Shown here piece after piece: positions 1 through 11,900 of a DNA stretch of 64,000 bases. Both the position numbers and the translations under genes were made by a program. This DNA comes from Spinacia oleracea. Lineage: Eukaryota > Streptophyta > Magnoliopsida > Caryophyllales > Amaranthaceae. The notes beneath the pieces were generated by a model, which saw only the letters and a list, made by a program, of their open reading frames with translations, made no database searches and was not told where the DNA came from. Location of the stretch: contig NC_079487.1 in NCBI RefSeq assembly GCF_020520425.1, forward strand, positions 111,014,141 through 111,078,140, in the 5' to 3' direction. The first letter of the stretch is position 1. Every line of letters begins with the position of its first letter.

Positions 1-402
1 TCCGGCGAAGGGGAATCAAATGAATGTATTTTCAAACCAATACTCGAATTTTCCTATTTACAGGGTGACTTTGACGTCTCTTTTGTAGATCTATTGCCAA
101 ACTTTTATTCTTTGAACATGTTCCTATATTTCTTGGAAATACGATTTATCCTAATTTTCTATTGATTTTTGTAATAGAGAATTAGAGATAGACTGTACAC
201 AAATTTTATAAACAGTCACTATAAAAAAAATAAAAAATAAACGTTTTTTTTTTATGATGCTAGTTTGAGAACGATTTTCACAATATAACACTTTCAAGAC
301 GTTAAAATTCTTAAAATATGTCTCTTTTTAATGCAACTACTCGATTTGGGTTCGGGTTACTCCCCGAGTTATTACATTATTTATGGTTATTACTTTTATA
401 TG
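1..402. other. AT-rich intergenic sequence, no gene seen
   Basis: No coding frame, RNA gene or recognisable transposon end was found here. The sequence is AT-rich with short poly-A and poly-T tracts. It leads into the degraded Helitron-like copy that follows. Confidence 0.6.
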
Positions 403-792
403 AAATTAGCTTTTGTATAGTGGTAATTTAGTCTATTGATCTATTGTTTTAATTTTATCGAGCTTGTGCTTTTAGAGAAAAAAAAAAAGAATTAAATAGA
501 GGTAGAATTTAAAGGTTGAAAGAATACATAAAGTAAATAGTGTATTAATTTATATTGAGTGTTAATGGGGAAGAGGGGGGAGGGTGGAGTGAAAGATGTT
601 GAATGAATAGATTGGTGAATTGATGTTGTATGAGGAAAATGAAGTGAAAGATGCAGTTGGAGTTGTATAATATACTCCGTAGCAAACATCAAAAGAAAAA
701 ATAAAATAAAAAACAAAATTGATGGAAGAAATAATGGATGACACATGTCATCTAATCAAACGTGGTTTCCTTTTTTAAATACTGGGTATATA
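403..792 (-). mobile_element. Degraded Helitron-like non-autonomous element, copy A
   Basis: From about 490 to 790 this matches 1855-2117 at a level obvious by eye: the same order of words such as GGTTGAAAGAATACATAAA, TTGAATGAATAGATTGGT and a GATGACAC(A/G)TGTCATCTAAT block near the right end. On the minus strand the right end reads as a run ending in TATTTAAAAA followed by the ATGACACATGTCAT palindrome, which resembles the 5' end of plant non-autonomous Helitrons. The left (3') end near 403 is degraded and lacks a clean hairpin plus CTAG. The small minus-strand frames at 492-746 lie wholly in this repeat and are not genes. Confidence 0.45.
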
Positions 793-860
793 TTCTCCAT
801 TTACCGTCCACGTTAGCAAACAAATTGACTAATTTATTTTTTAATGAATTAACCCAAAAT

Positions 861-910
861 CGCCAATTGAATTGGCGGTTCATATAAGTAAACCGCCAAC
901 TCAATTGGCG
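861..910. repeat. Perfect-looking hairpin of CGCCAATT arms
   Basis: Two 20-base arms, 861-880 and 891-910, are inverted copies of each other with one mismatch and a 10-base loop. Each arm is itself nearly palindromic (CGCCAATT then AATTGGCG), so four copies of CGCCAA(T/C)T-type words alternate in direction. Fold-back DNA or a protein-binding cluster are both possible; function is unknown. Confidence 0.75.
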
Positions 911-1471
911 ATGTAAATCGCTCCTAGTTTGAATTTAGACATAGGTAAAATGAAAATTCAGAGCATACCTCCGGTTAGGCAGTGATTACCAATACAAGAG
1001 CATTTGTGCAGTGATTACCCGACACCTACATTTGGGTGCATTTAGGTAAAATAGCACCTGCATTTAGAACCTCCTATTACATTGATGGCGTACTCTTGTC
1101 TATTGCTACCAATCCTATCACTCAACTCAATTTGGAGATTTTTTTTTGAGAAACTTTTTATGTGCAACCGCTTGTATTTATGAGCGTGATACAATCAAAG
1201 TTATTTCTTTATACATGTGTTTGCCTGTTTGGACTTTAGATAGTGTTTTAGGACACACACCACAAAATTTCTCTTTCATTTCCTAAAATGTTTCTCAAGT
1301 TTAAATTGACCAAAATTCTAAGGATCTTTTTCTTAGAAAAACACTATTAAATGGAGTACTTCTAAAGTTCTAAGTGTAAAGTAAAACGCTTGAAAGTCTG
1401 AAATTGTATTTCCGTTGAAACTCTCATTGTATTGTCATAATGAAACTTGATCGTTTTTTATTTAATCATAA
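911..1471. other. Intergenic sequence, no gene seen
   Basis: There is no supported coding frame. A short near-repeat of the phrase GCAGTGATTACC occurs at about 981 and 1008; otherwise nothing stands out. Confidence 0.55.
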
Positions 1472-2119
1472 CTAGCTTTTGAGCCCGTTCAAAAAATGGG
1501 TGGGCGACTGGGCGGTTATGTAGTTGTTACTATGTATTTAGTTTATCTTTTTAAGTTCAAATTTTATGGAGCTTGTGATTTTAGATAGAATATACTTCCT
1601 CCATTTTTTAATAATTGCACCATCTTGGTTTTAGCACTATTCACATATTTTTATATAGTTATTTTTTGTGACTTATATGTAACGAAAAATATATTCATGT
1701 GAGATCTTGTTAGATTCGTCTCGAAATATATTTTCAAATTATCAAATTTTTATAATTTTTTAAAATGTATAATGAGAGATATTAGTGGTTAAATTAGTGC
1801 ATTGGCAAACGTGAAATTCCAAATGGTGCAATTAAAAAAATGGAGGAAGTATGATTTAAATAGAGGTAAATTTAAAAGGTTGAAAGAATACATAAATTAA
1901 ATAGTGTATTAATATTGAGTGCTAATCGGGAAGATGGAGTGAAAAATGTTGAATGAATAGATTGGTAAATTGATGTTAATTGTATGAGGGAGATAGAGTT
2001 GTATAATATATCAAACAACAAAGAAAAAATATAATAAAAGCCAAATTGATGGAGGAAAGAATGGATGACACGTGTCATCTAATAAAATGTGGTTTTCCTT
2101 TTTAAATACTAGGTATAGA
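1472..2119 (-). mobile_element. Helitron-like non-autonomous element, copy B, with a MITE inside
   Basis: Read on the minus strand, the element would start TCTATACC at 2119, run into TATTTAAAAAGG and an ATGACACGTGTCAT palindrome, and end in CTAG at 1475-1472 followed by T. Just before that end lies a C-rich and G-rich pair (CCCA...GGGC) that could be a worn hairpin. These are the standard marks of Helitrons: no inverted repeats, 5' TC, 3' hairpin then CTRR, insertion next to T. The base before the 5' end is not the expected A, so the 5' boundary may be off by a few bases. It shares most of its right half with copy A at 403-792. No coding capacity; the minus frame at 1872-2078 is a repeat frame. 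Confidence 0.5.
1595..1849. mobile_element. Stowaway-type MITE
   Basis: Termini CTTCCTCCATTTTTTAATAA and, in reverse complement on the right, CTTCCTCCATTTTTTTAATT are close inverted repeats, and both continue into TTGCACCAT. A TA dinucleotide flanks each side (1593-1594 and 1850-1851), the target-site duplication of Tc1/mariner-derived Stowaway MITEs. The 255-base length and AT-rich interior also fit. It sits inside the Helitron-like copy B and is missing from copy A, so it jumped in after the two copies parted. Confidence 0.85.
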
Positions 2120-2252
2120 GTTATAGATTAGGTATAGATTAGGTATGGACACTTACCATGGGTTCGGATCCTTTTGGAGTCATACAATAACTCTACAATG
2201 AGTTTGTTTATTCCTAGTCCTTAATTAAAATTAACGGGTCGGATGCTACTAA

Positions 2253-2786
2253 TAGGGGTGAACACATCAAGGTACCCAGTTAAAATTCCAAAAATCGGAA
2301 CCGAAACCTGTTGAAACAGGTTCCTTAATATGGGAATCGGAATCGGAACATGTTGTAACAGGTTCCTGAAAATGAGAACTGGAACCGGAACCTGTTGCAA
2401 TAGGTTCCGATTTAGGGTACCCTGTTATTTTAATATTTTTTTTAATATCTTATTGATATTTTATTGAAAAACTATATACTTTATGGTTTGGGCTTTGATT
2501 TTTTTATAGATTGGGCTTAAGTTGTAATTTTGTATTTATATTTTCCAAAAATTAGAGCTCGAATTGTTTTATATTTTGGGCATATGAGACATTTTTATAT
2601 TGCCCGGTTCTTTTATTTTGGGTACTTCATGTTAGAATTAGTGTGTACAGGGTACCCAACAGGGTACCTGTTTCAAAAAATTGAGAAACGGAACCGGAAC
2701 CTGCACAACATGTTTCGGCAAAAACCGAAGGTTCCTAACAGGTTCCGGTTCCGATTCAGAGTACCCTGACTTTTTGCTCACCCCTA
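2253..2786. mobile_element. hAT-type MITE with intact 8-bp target duplication
   Basis: The ends are TAGGGGTGA...TCACCCCTA inverted repeats. The flanks 2245-2252 and 2787-2794 are both GCTACTAA, a perfect 8-base target-site duplication as made by hAT transposases. Inside, short GGAACCGGAACCTGTT-like and GGTACCC words repeat in both directions near the ends, the usual subterminal binding-site pattern of hAT elements. There is no transposase frame; the plus frame at 2530-2769 simply reads through the repeats. The perfect duplication suggests a fairly recent insertion. Confidence 0.88.
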
Positions 2787-2794
2787 GCTACTAA

Positions 2795-4275
2795 GCCAAA
2801 TAAATAATTTAAAAACCTTCAAATCTTCTACCAAACTATAATAAAGTAGATTTAGCTAATGGATCACAATCAACCTAGTTACATTAATTTTGGCATTTCA
2901 ATTTTCTGGTACAAGAAATTGGGGGCCAACAAAAATCAACCACCAAACACTACTCTAAAGTCTAAACCAAACATTTTGAATGGTTGAGATTAGTTGACTA
3001 GTTATAATACAAGATGGCCGAATGATTTGCATTCATATGCTAATTCCAACCTAGCCTAGAACAGTTAAATGTATTGCCCTGCCCTGGTAGTTGAAGTATT
3101 CTCTAGTGGTTTTGGTAGTTGAGTTTGGGTACGTAGTTGAGCTATGTAAGATCTATTCTTTTTTTTGTTTGTCCCGTTTGTTTTTCTTGACTCGTCTTTA
3201 TAAAATTGTATTCGTATTAAAAATAATTACGAGGATCACAACTTTACTCTCACATAAAATACATTTGATCCTACAACTTTTATATCTTCTCAATACCAAT
3301 CGACAAAAGATTAACAGAATAAAAAATGGTTTGTTTGGGAAAACAATTGGGGTAGTTGTTGAAAAGCCATTTAATGTTATGTGATGAGGATGATACGATT
3401 AATAATTCTATTATTAGTCAATGAGAGCATTGCTTTGTTGGTACAACTTGGCATTTTCTTGCTTTCTTTTACTTGTGGAGTAGGTCTTACTTTTGATAAG
3501 GAACAGCATACGAATTTTCAAAAATGAGAAAATCATTTACTTTCCAAGGTCACATACTTTGATTATCGATTTGTTATGGAGCACTTATTCCGAAAAAGAT
3601 GAAAAGAAAAAAAAAAGCGTAACAAGTATTATCGGTAGGAGCGAGTATTAAGATTTAAAAGAAATAATTCGAGTAGATTTCTTGTCAATTAAAAGAAGTA
3701 AAAACATTAAATTTCCTCTTGATCACAAAGTATGATCTTTAACTAGAAACCATGCAAATTAAAATCAGAAATGTTGTCTAATACTACTTGCAATATTTTT
3801 TTTGTCCAAAACGTCTCTTAACATGCAAAGATAACATCCATACAGAAATAATTTTCAAGTCTGTAAAAATTTCCTGCCTCTTCCACAAGAATTCATGTAC
3901 ATGTGAAGTTACTATAAATGTCGAATGCATTACGGAGTCTGTAATGCTGTAACTGCAGATAAAAAGATCATTCCATTGATAACTGACCGAAAGCAAATTC
4001 GAGCGCAACCAGACTTCAGAAGTAATTTGTGCAGTGATTACCACATAATAGTACAAGATGTATGAAGAGCTGAAATTAGTAAATAGTAATTGTTGGTTCT
4101 GACCAGTGTTACCTAATTCTCTAATCACCCCCACGAACCGCGAACCAAATAAACGAATTATAACATGAAAATAGTACAATTTTGGCCTAATTTAGCAAAT
4201 TAGGTAGCGAATTGCGTACCCGTACCCAGTCTCATACTAGCGAATCAAGTAACAGTGGTTCTGACTTGTGATGAA
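2795..4275. other. Intergenic region downstream of the MLKL gene, no gene seen
   Basis: No coding frame here resembles a known protein; the frames at 3091-3384 (plus) and 3784-4179 (minus) have no recognisable domain and unusual composition. The right part presumably holds the 3' UTR and poly-A site of the minus-strand MLKL gene, but I could not fix a poly-A signal with confidence. Confidence 0.5.
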
Positions 4276-7030
4276 CTAAAAACTCGAGTGAGTTGAACGG
4301 CCTTCTTGTTTGTATTTACTTCTAAACGGCTTCTGTGGTGTGGATTGTGATCGCTGCCTCTCTGCGATTATCCTTGCACTAATACCACACGGACTTAAGA
4401 AAGATGGTCCATTCGTTTTCCCTTTTGCTTTCCCTGCAATGGTTCCATTCAATTCAGTATATAAACCAAAAGTTTGTACAACCTCTGTTTCATAAAGATC
4501 TTTACAGTTACTATTTGCACAAATATTAAGACAAAGTAGAAAAGTTGGTTGAATATAATAAAATATGGATAAAGTAAGAGAAATGTGTAAAAAGATGGAT
4601 GACTGTAAGAAAAGAGAAAGTGAGTGCAAAATTGTTAATATTATGGGGTAAGAAGGATAAGCTAATTCATGTCCAAAAATAGAATAAAGCAAAGTGTAAA
4701 GAATATCATGAAACGTACTAAAATAGAATGTGTAAAGATCATTTTGAAATGGAGGTAGTATATGACAGTAAATATACAAAAACATGCTTAGTTGCGCGGT
4801 GTTCACCTGTATCTTTGGTTGTTCTGACACTGTTAGATTTCCTCAGAAGTGGAACCTTCTTATCAGGGAGTTTCTTTTCAGAAGTCTCACTACAAGCTGT
4901 TCTTGTTTCAGCAGGAGTTTCAGAACAAGGGGATGATGATGTATTGCTTTTCTTCAAAGGAGAAGGTCGTTTCTTCTCAGGAACTTCTGAGCAGACTGAT
5001 CTTGCACGGTTCACTAGGAAAGACGAGTGACCAGCTGCTAAACTGTTTGATTTCCTAAACAATGGAACTTTTTTTTCAGGGATTTCCACACTCACAGTCC
5101 TTGTTGTATCATGTGTTTGCAAGAATTGCTCGTCTGTGTTTATACCATTAACCCTCCTCAGAATTGACAGTCTCTTCTCAGGAATCTCTAAACACAATGA
5201 CTGTGTGTCGTCAGCTGGTGAAGACGAGGTCTCTAATATATTAGCCATATCATCCAACATATGAGCCGAAATAACCACCTCACTATGTGAATCCCAACTC
5301 TTGTCTTTACTTATTCCATTAAGCTTCTCTTTCTCTGCTAATCTGTAAGAAAACAACTGAAATGGAATCTGTGAAACAGGAGTTAATGTTACACTAGCCT
5401 CTAATGGGAACTTCTTCATAAACCCTGCTTCTATATCACAAAAATCTACTTGAACTATTGATGGGATTTCAGGTTGTGCAAGATGAGGGTTCATCACAAT
5501 CATCCTCTTGATATAGCGTAGTATCCTACATATTGATGAGAAAGCCGGTCTTTGAGTTGGATTTGTTTGCCAACACCTTTTAGTCAAGTTTCCAAGATAC
5601 TTTGGTAAAGCAAAAGGGAACAAAGGCCTCTCCCCTGCCTTTATATTTCTACTCATCTTATCACCTTGAAGGTGCCCATCTTCGAAAGGAACTTTCCCTG
5701 TCAAAAGCTCAAAACAAAGCATCCCAAAACTATAAACATCAGCTTTCTCAGAGTACTTGTGTTTTTCACTATTTCCTGGTCTTTCTTGTTCAGTCAACAC
5801 CTCAGGTGCATGCCAAATAAAAGAGAATATTTCATTCTGGTTTGGTGATGGGGAGCCTCTAGAAGGCACAGTTTTAACATCCTTCAAACCAAAACCAGAG
5901 ATTTTCGCAAGAAAGTTGTTGTTCCCTTCTGAAGATGATGAATAATTTCTAGGTTTGATAACAACATTTGAAGGGTTCAAATCTCCATGATAAATCTTCT
6001 TAGAGTGTAGATACTCCATCCCTCTCGCGATTTGAAGCATGATATCAACAGCAGCTGGGAAAGAGAAGGGAATCCGCCTTTTTGAACTACAAACCTCTTT
6101 TATATAGCTGTTTAGATCTTTACTCATCAGCTCCATCAAAAGGAAATACTCTCTTTTTTCCTCATCGTGAAATCCACACAGATACTGCGCGACATTTGGG
6201 TGTGAAAGAGAGAGCAATGAAGTAATCTCAGAATTCAATAAAGCAGGCTCACCAAAAAAGTGTCTCAAAATAAAACTCTCCCCTAACCATTGTACCTCTT
6301 TATACTGCATTCCCCCTCCTAAACGCCTCCTCACCTGATAATCCTTTGCTCCAGTTAAAACAGAACTATGGAAGAGTGATTCTTCCCCATTCATTTTCTT
6401 CATGAGTAAGTCACTAAGCCGTTTTTCTTGTTTACTCAACTTCTTCTCCTTAATCATTTCCAGCAAAAGCCATTGATCCTCTTTCCAAACCTTACACATC
6501 CTATGCAAAATATCCTGTGAAATCAGATATTGCTTCCCAAATTTCCACATAAAGAGTTTAGGATCATTCCATGTCATGTCATACTTGTTAGACAACATGA
6601 TCCGCTTCTTCTTCATCTCTTCTAAGTCAAGACCTGATATTTCCCCGGCTGTTTCAATCGCTTCAATAACGATTGCAAAGTAGCAAAGCAAGTTATGCAT
6701 ATGAGTTTCAACACCATCTTGATTGTTGTGAAAGTATATGGCTTTCACCAACCAATCCTTGGAACAATCCATGCATTGTTTTATATAAAACTCTGCTTCT
6801 TTAAATACTCTATGAAGCTCTTTTAATGGCTGTTCTAATGCTTTCCATTTTGTATTCTTCTCTTCTAATTTCAGGTTCATCTTAATCTCTTCTGATAATG
6901 TCTCAAAGGCTAAATTAAACATGTCAAACAACAAACTGCACTGTCTTTTGTTCATCTGAATATTGTCTTCCAATATCATTAAGGCTTTCATGCTTCCTAG
7001 TACTTCTCCTATTTGTCTAAACTGCTCCAT
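4276..7030 (-). CDS. MLKL: Plant mixed-lineage kinase-like (MLKL) pseudokinase, DUF1221 family
   Basis: Two exons, 7030-4807 and 4433-4276, joined across CAG|GTGA...GCAG|G, give an in-frame 793-aa protein. Residues 1 to about 200 match the DUF1221/HeLo-like four-helix region; the start MEQFRQIGEVLGSMKAL is the conserved N-terminus of the plant family. A kinase fold follows (about 225-510), but key catalytic residues are absent: the beta-3 lysine position reads SFILRHFF, the HRD motif is HGD (348-350) and DFG is GFG (379-381). The WHAPE motif near 406-410 and the ADVYSFG segment are kept. Family knowledge: plant MLKLs oligomerise at membranes and support TNL-type immunity and cell death. The tail (about 590-745) has four or five worn repeats of the form EIPEKxxPLxRKSNS. 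The ATG at 7030 is chosen because it begins the conserved block. Family call is strong; exon 2 is predicted from splice phase. Confidence 0.93.
4434..4806 (-). other. Single intron of the MLKL gene
   Basis: The minus-strand donor CAG|GTGA is at 4807/4806 and the acceptor ATTGCAG|G ends at 4434. Both sides are phase 1, so the reading frame continues from DTG into KAKGKTNGPSF. About 280 of its 373 bases are a Stowaway MITE, leaving an original intron of roughly 90 bases. Confidence 0.8.
4479..4758. mobile_element. Stowaway-type MITE inside the MLKL intron
   Basis: Inverted ends CAACCTCTGTTTCATAAAGA and, in reverse complement on the right, CTACCTCCATTTCAAAATGA both run on into TCTTTACA. TA flanks lie at 4477-4478 and 4759-4760. 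The 280-base length and AT-rich interior fit Stowaway. It fills most of the only intron of the pseudokinase gene and supplies no coding sequence. Confidence 0.8.
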
Positions 7031-8951
7031 TTTCTTCCCAATAAACCAAAATTCAACAAAAATAAATTATGAATCTTTTCAGATTTTAATTTTTTTTATT
7101 TTAACAAGAAAAGAGATATAGGCTAGTCTCCACGAACATACCAACCTAACTCATTCTTTCAGATAATTGTAAGATCGAGAGACCACATCATTACACGAAG
7201 AGAACCAATACACCGTTGTAGATCTTTCAAGGCTGAGATTCGCCATGAAGTCTGCTGCTTAATTAGCAATTGGTCTTGATAACTTCAGATAATGTACCTT
7301 GTAACAAAATGTGTGGATAATCAGGAGAAAATATATATATTATTATGTTGAAAATATACTATATAATATCTATTGATCAATAGCAATTTGCATGAAGACG
7401 ACTTTAAACAATAAACAATGTTCATGTAATAAAATGATTTTAAACAATAAACGCATATATTTTCTGTAAAATGAAATTCAGCGGATGAAAAATATAATAT
7501 ACTATTAGCCAGAATTCAAAAGGGAAAAAAACTTACTCGTTGAAGAAATAAAAGATTAAAAATAATGTAAGCAGGATCTAATTAGATTCAGAAAAAATGA
7601 AAATTAGTTGCCAAATCCCCAAGTGGGGAAAAGAGAGATTATAATGAATCTAGCAGTTATGAAATGAATGACAGCCATTTTTTTTATTTTTTTGAAGGAA
7701 TTTCCTTTTATTTATTTAAGGATTAGAAGGAGATATACTTGTAATTTTAAAAAGATATTCTTTTAAATTTTATCCGCAATTTAGAAGGTGGACAATGATG
7801 CACCTTAAGAACACAGGCAAATAGCTAAAAGAACATTACCTTACATGAAAAGAATATGAATGTATCGATTATTGGTGTTTCTAACGTATGCATCTAGTGC
7901 ATAGATTAACTAATAGGTTGGATTTTCAGCCTTCTTATTTTTATTTATTTCTTAAAAAAAATGAAATACGGACTAGTAATATTAGTTTTTATAACAAAAA
8001 AGTGAAATAATATATCGCATGTTTTTTGGTCGCAATGTATGTTTTTGTATGTGCATATATGTCTTTTTAGTTCATCATGCTCATAGTAAATCATTGTCCA
8101 TATCCACGAATTGAGTTTTAACCGCTTTTTTCATAAATTCTGGGATTATTGTCAACATTTTGAGAATAAATTCCGTACTATCAAGTCTTATTTATACGAG
8201 TATATGAAGATGAAGAGGTGATCACCGGCAAACTTGACCGAGGACGACAGAGAAGATTGATAGGATTGGATTTAGTGGAACGTTAGAGAAAAAGAGAATC
8301 TTGTGTGGTACATGAGACTTGCAAAGGTAACATCAACACTATGGTCTATGCACCAAGCTCAGCTTAAACCATGCGAATTGGTAAGACCAAGTTTTAATCA
8401 GGTCGGCTAACCTGCTGCGTAACTAAGAGTTCACTGCTGCTAGCCTGCTACCATGCTACTCGGAAATTGGAATCAGCCCTAAACAGTGGGAGAACCTAAG
8501 TAGGTGCTGCCAGACACGCAGTGACACAATCACACAGGTCACTATGGACTATAGTAATTATATGTCCAAACTGAAAAAGAACAAGAAATTGAAAAACTAG
8601 TTCTACTTTACAACCAAAAGTTCAAAACCAAAAAAAATAGATAGTTTGGAATTTGAACTTTTAACATGTATATAATGGTTTATCACAAATCTTAGAAAGA
8701 ACTCCCGAGTAACAATACAACAATCATGTATTAATCCCACTAAAGCAAAGGACTCCAAGTAAGGACATTCCCCAGAGAGAAAGAAGATAAGAAAGCAAAC
8801 AGAAACTTGATCCATCCTACAGAGCAACCCCTTAGCAGCTACTCTAAACAATTGTTTCAACAATTGCATACTGTCGCCATAGCGCACACACACACATAAC
8901 AATGTAAACCAGGAACTCCTTGCTGCAAACCATAGTTAGAGATTAACGAAA
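7031..8951. other. Spacer between ATE1 3' end and MLKL start
   Basis: This holds the MLKL promoter and 5' UTR on the right-to-left strand, and the ATE1 3' UTR at its right end. A donor-like CGA|GTAAGT on the minus strand near 7535 could mark a 5'-UTR intron of MLKL, but no matching acceptor could be chosen safely. The minus frame at 8603-8902 lies in the probable ATE1 3' UTR and is not supported as a gene. Confidence 0.5.
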
Positions 8952-11900
8952 CTAACCAAGCGAATAAACCATTCTTTCTGAGAGATGTGGGCCAACGACC
9001 TTCATGTAACTCAACAATTGGTTTTCCAGTTGCACTTGCTTAGCTGGGCTAATAACTCGTTGCAATTCCTTCAGTCGATCAGAAAAGGAAACAAAACAAA
9101 AAAGAAAACAAAAGCAATGTCAACTAATCTTTAAAACTGAAACAGAGCTAAAAGAAGTCACTGCTTTTGGGTAGAGTGACTTTCAATAAAAAATCTGCTA
9201 ACTAAAGATTTTGAACCTTGCTTAGAAACAAGCAACATTTTATAAAAATAATCTATATACCTTGTATCTTAGGCGAGATCCCCTCAAATCAAGCAAAAGG
9301 CAACCAACATCACCATTCTCAGTTGGAGCTGAGGCAAGATGATTGGTTTCAGGTAACAGTTCATCTTCTGATGAATCAGAATCACTCATGTTCTCATCCC
9401 CACCTACGTAAGCATCATTCAAATCTTCATCACCGAGGTCATCATGCTGCTGATCCAAAAGCTTTCCAGGTTCTTGGGTTGACAACAAGTCCCCGTTTCG
9501 CATATTGGCATAATCTGACAACACAGCATACCGAGCTCTATCAAGCAATGGTTTTGCAACATCAAAATGAACCCACCTACAAAAAATCAGCTTCTGTTAC
9601 GGAAAGGGATAAAGACTCCAACCACAACTTTCTACACAAGATCATAGACATAGCTAGGCAGGATGACATGTCCAAGTATTAACAGACAGGGATATTGCTA
9701 TTAATGCTAAACCTTATCACCCAACCCACACCCCTTCAAAAAAATATTGACAACCCAGCCGGACAAGCACTAAGGAAGCACCATGCACCTGATTAATCGA
9801 TTATGAAAGGTAAGGTAATATAGCTCAACTACAAGGGCCACATGATTCAGTAAGTATAAATCACTTGATTCTTTCCCTCAAAAAAATCACTTGATTCTTT
9901 GTATTCATGAACTTATGCTACTTATCACTTTCAGGAAAATAACTTACTCGTAACGAAGAGGACATAAAAGTTCTGATGGCCGATAAGCTGCTTTGTATCT
10001 CATTTTGCTGCAGGAGTGAATATAATAGCCAAGATAATAATACTGAAGGCAGGGACAATGACGTTGGTTTTCCTTTACACAACTTATCTCTTGCAAGACG
10101 GAGTATTTACCAAGTGATAAAAAAGCAAAATCAGGATCCCAAAATAAATATTTGCTCGACAAACTCTTAGGAAGGATATCTATCACCCCAACTGCAATGA
10201 GTCGCCCATCAATCCGATACTGTTGGTGGAATGAGCCAAACCCACAAGAAGGAACAGTGTCATCACCAGTTGGGGGAACATATATCAAGGGCGTATCAAC
10301 CAGAAACCTCCGATACGATTGCTGCGTGATGTCACCAGGTTCATCATCGTGAACTTTTGTCTGATATTTTCTATACAGCGCAAACTCTTCCGGGTCAAAA
10401 CTGGATCTATTTAAAATGATTTCCAGTTTCCGTTTCTTTCTCTGAGGTTTTTTAGGTATGATGTCATGTCCTTTACTTTCTTGCACCGAAGATTCTCTGG
10501 GAACAGCTACATGAGAGTCTTTAACAGTATGGACCTCCTTTACTGTACAGTAGAAATTTAAGTGTCCATTGCAGGCTTTTATTGATAAATCAGGTACATC
10601 TATAAGATGCCGCAAAGAATTTGCCAACTCTTCTGAAATATGTTTGGGAGATAAATCATATGAAGAACCTTTTATAACCAAACTGTTTTTCTTAGTCCCT
10701 GACAGTCTGACATCATTGTCATCTGACTTTGCCCGTCTCAATAAAGCCACTAACTGAAATGAAATATTGCTTGTATATAACAGATCTTCTGACCCTTCAA
10801 CTAACCGTCTCTTTTTGGACAGTGAAACCTTTTTTACTATACCTTTAGGATATTGAACATCACATGGTAAATCCTTACTTTTAGCAAATGATTGGATGGC
10901 AACATCTATTTGTTTGGATAGAAAATCCAACAACTCTTCTTCCTTGGCATTCTGTTCATTTTTTCCTAGAGATTCCATTCGCGATGAGTCAGACAATTCA
11001 TCACCATGAGGGAGTACTTGTGAGTCCCCTGATTTATCTGCAAGTTCTTGTTTTTTACCATCCCATATGCCATCCAAGTACCTACACATTGATCACACAA
11101 ATGATCAACAGAACAGCAAGGCAACGCAGGTTACGCAGCACAAAAGTTGAAGAATGTTATCATCAGGCGAAGAAAAGGGAATAGTTGGGTGCTTCTATAA
11201 GGCACTTTCGAGGTTTCACCAACTTGTTAGAAAAAAGAAATCACATAAGGGAAAGGTTTAGTGAAAAAAGATGCCAAACACAAACAGTGGTTAACTATAA
11301 ATCAAGTGTCTCGGGTAGGATAGTCTCTAGCCACATAAAATTTTGACTCTTGATGCGATATAGAGCCCATAATTCCTTGTGCAAAATCTTTTCTAATATT
11401 CGCTTGGAAATGATAAAATTTAAGATTAAAACATTCAAATTTAAAATCAACTACGTAAAATACTAAGCAACTTAAACTAGAAAAGCTGATGACAGTGATG
11501 AAAATCATCAAGGTTGCATTCACGTGAACTCCAAAGTTAAATATAAGTTGAGAAAGTCTGTAATTATACCTTTGCATTCGTCTGGACACCCGAAGTTGCT
11601 CTTTAGAAGGAGAAAAATTATCAGCTTTTAGTCTTATGGTATATGCAGGGCAGCATGTCGTTTCCATCTCAGGTTTATACAGAAAACTACCAGATCTTCT
11701 CCAGCCTCGGTCCAGAAGATCTGTGGGAAAAACATCAGACATCCAATGTAATTGCCAAACTAAAGCCAAAGCACTAGCAAATAAGAGAAAATGTTTAATG
11801 CTTTTGCATGATGATTTATTGATTTAACAGGCCAATTGAAGAACGACAAGGGAACTTCCCCAAGTTATGCACTGAAGCAGATACACATTTGAACACCACA

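Noticed and set aside
403-2119. Reading the two related blocks as LTRs of one element
   Set aside because: They lack TG...CA ends, a primer site and target duplications, and one has CTAG and hairpin features of a Helitron instead.
4276-4830. Separate small minus-strand gene of 184 codons
   Set aside because: Its last 52 codons are exon 2 of the MLKL gene, with matching splice phase; the rest reads through the intron and the Stowaway MITE.
4310-5945. Plus-strand frames opposite the MLKL gene
   Set aside because: They are shadows of the 763-codon first-exon frame and the second exon on the minus strand.
8603-8902. 99-codon minus-strand gene
   Set aside because: It lies just past the ATE1 stop in the likely 3' UTR and has no recognisable domain.
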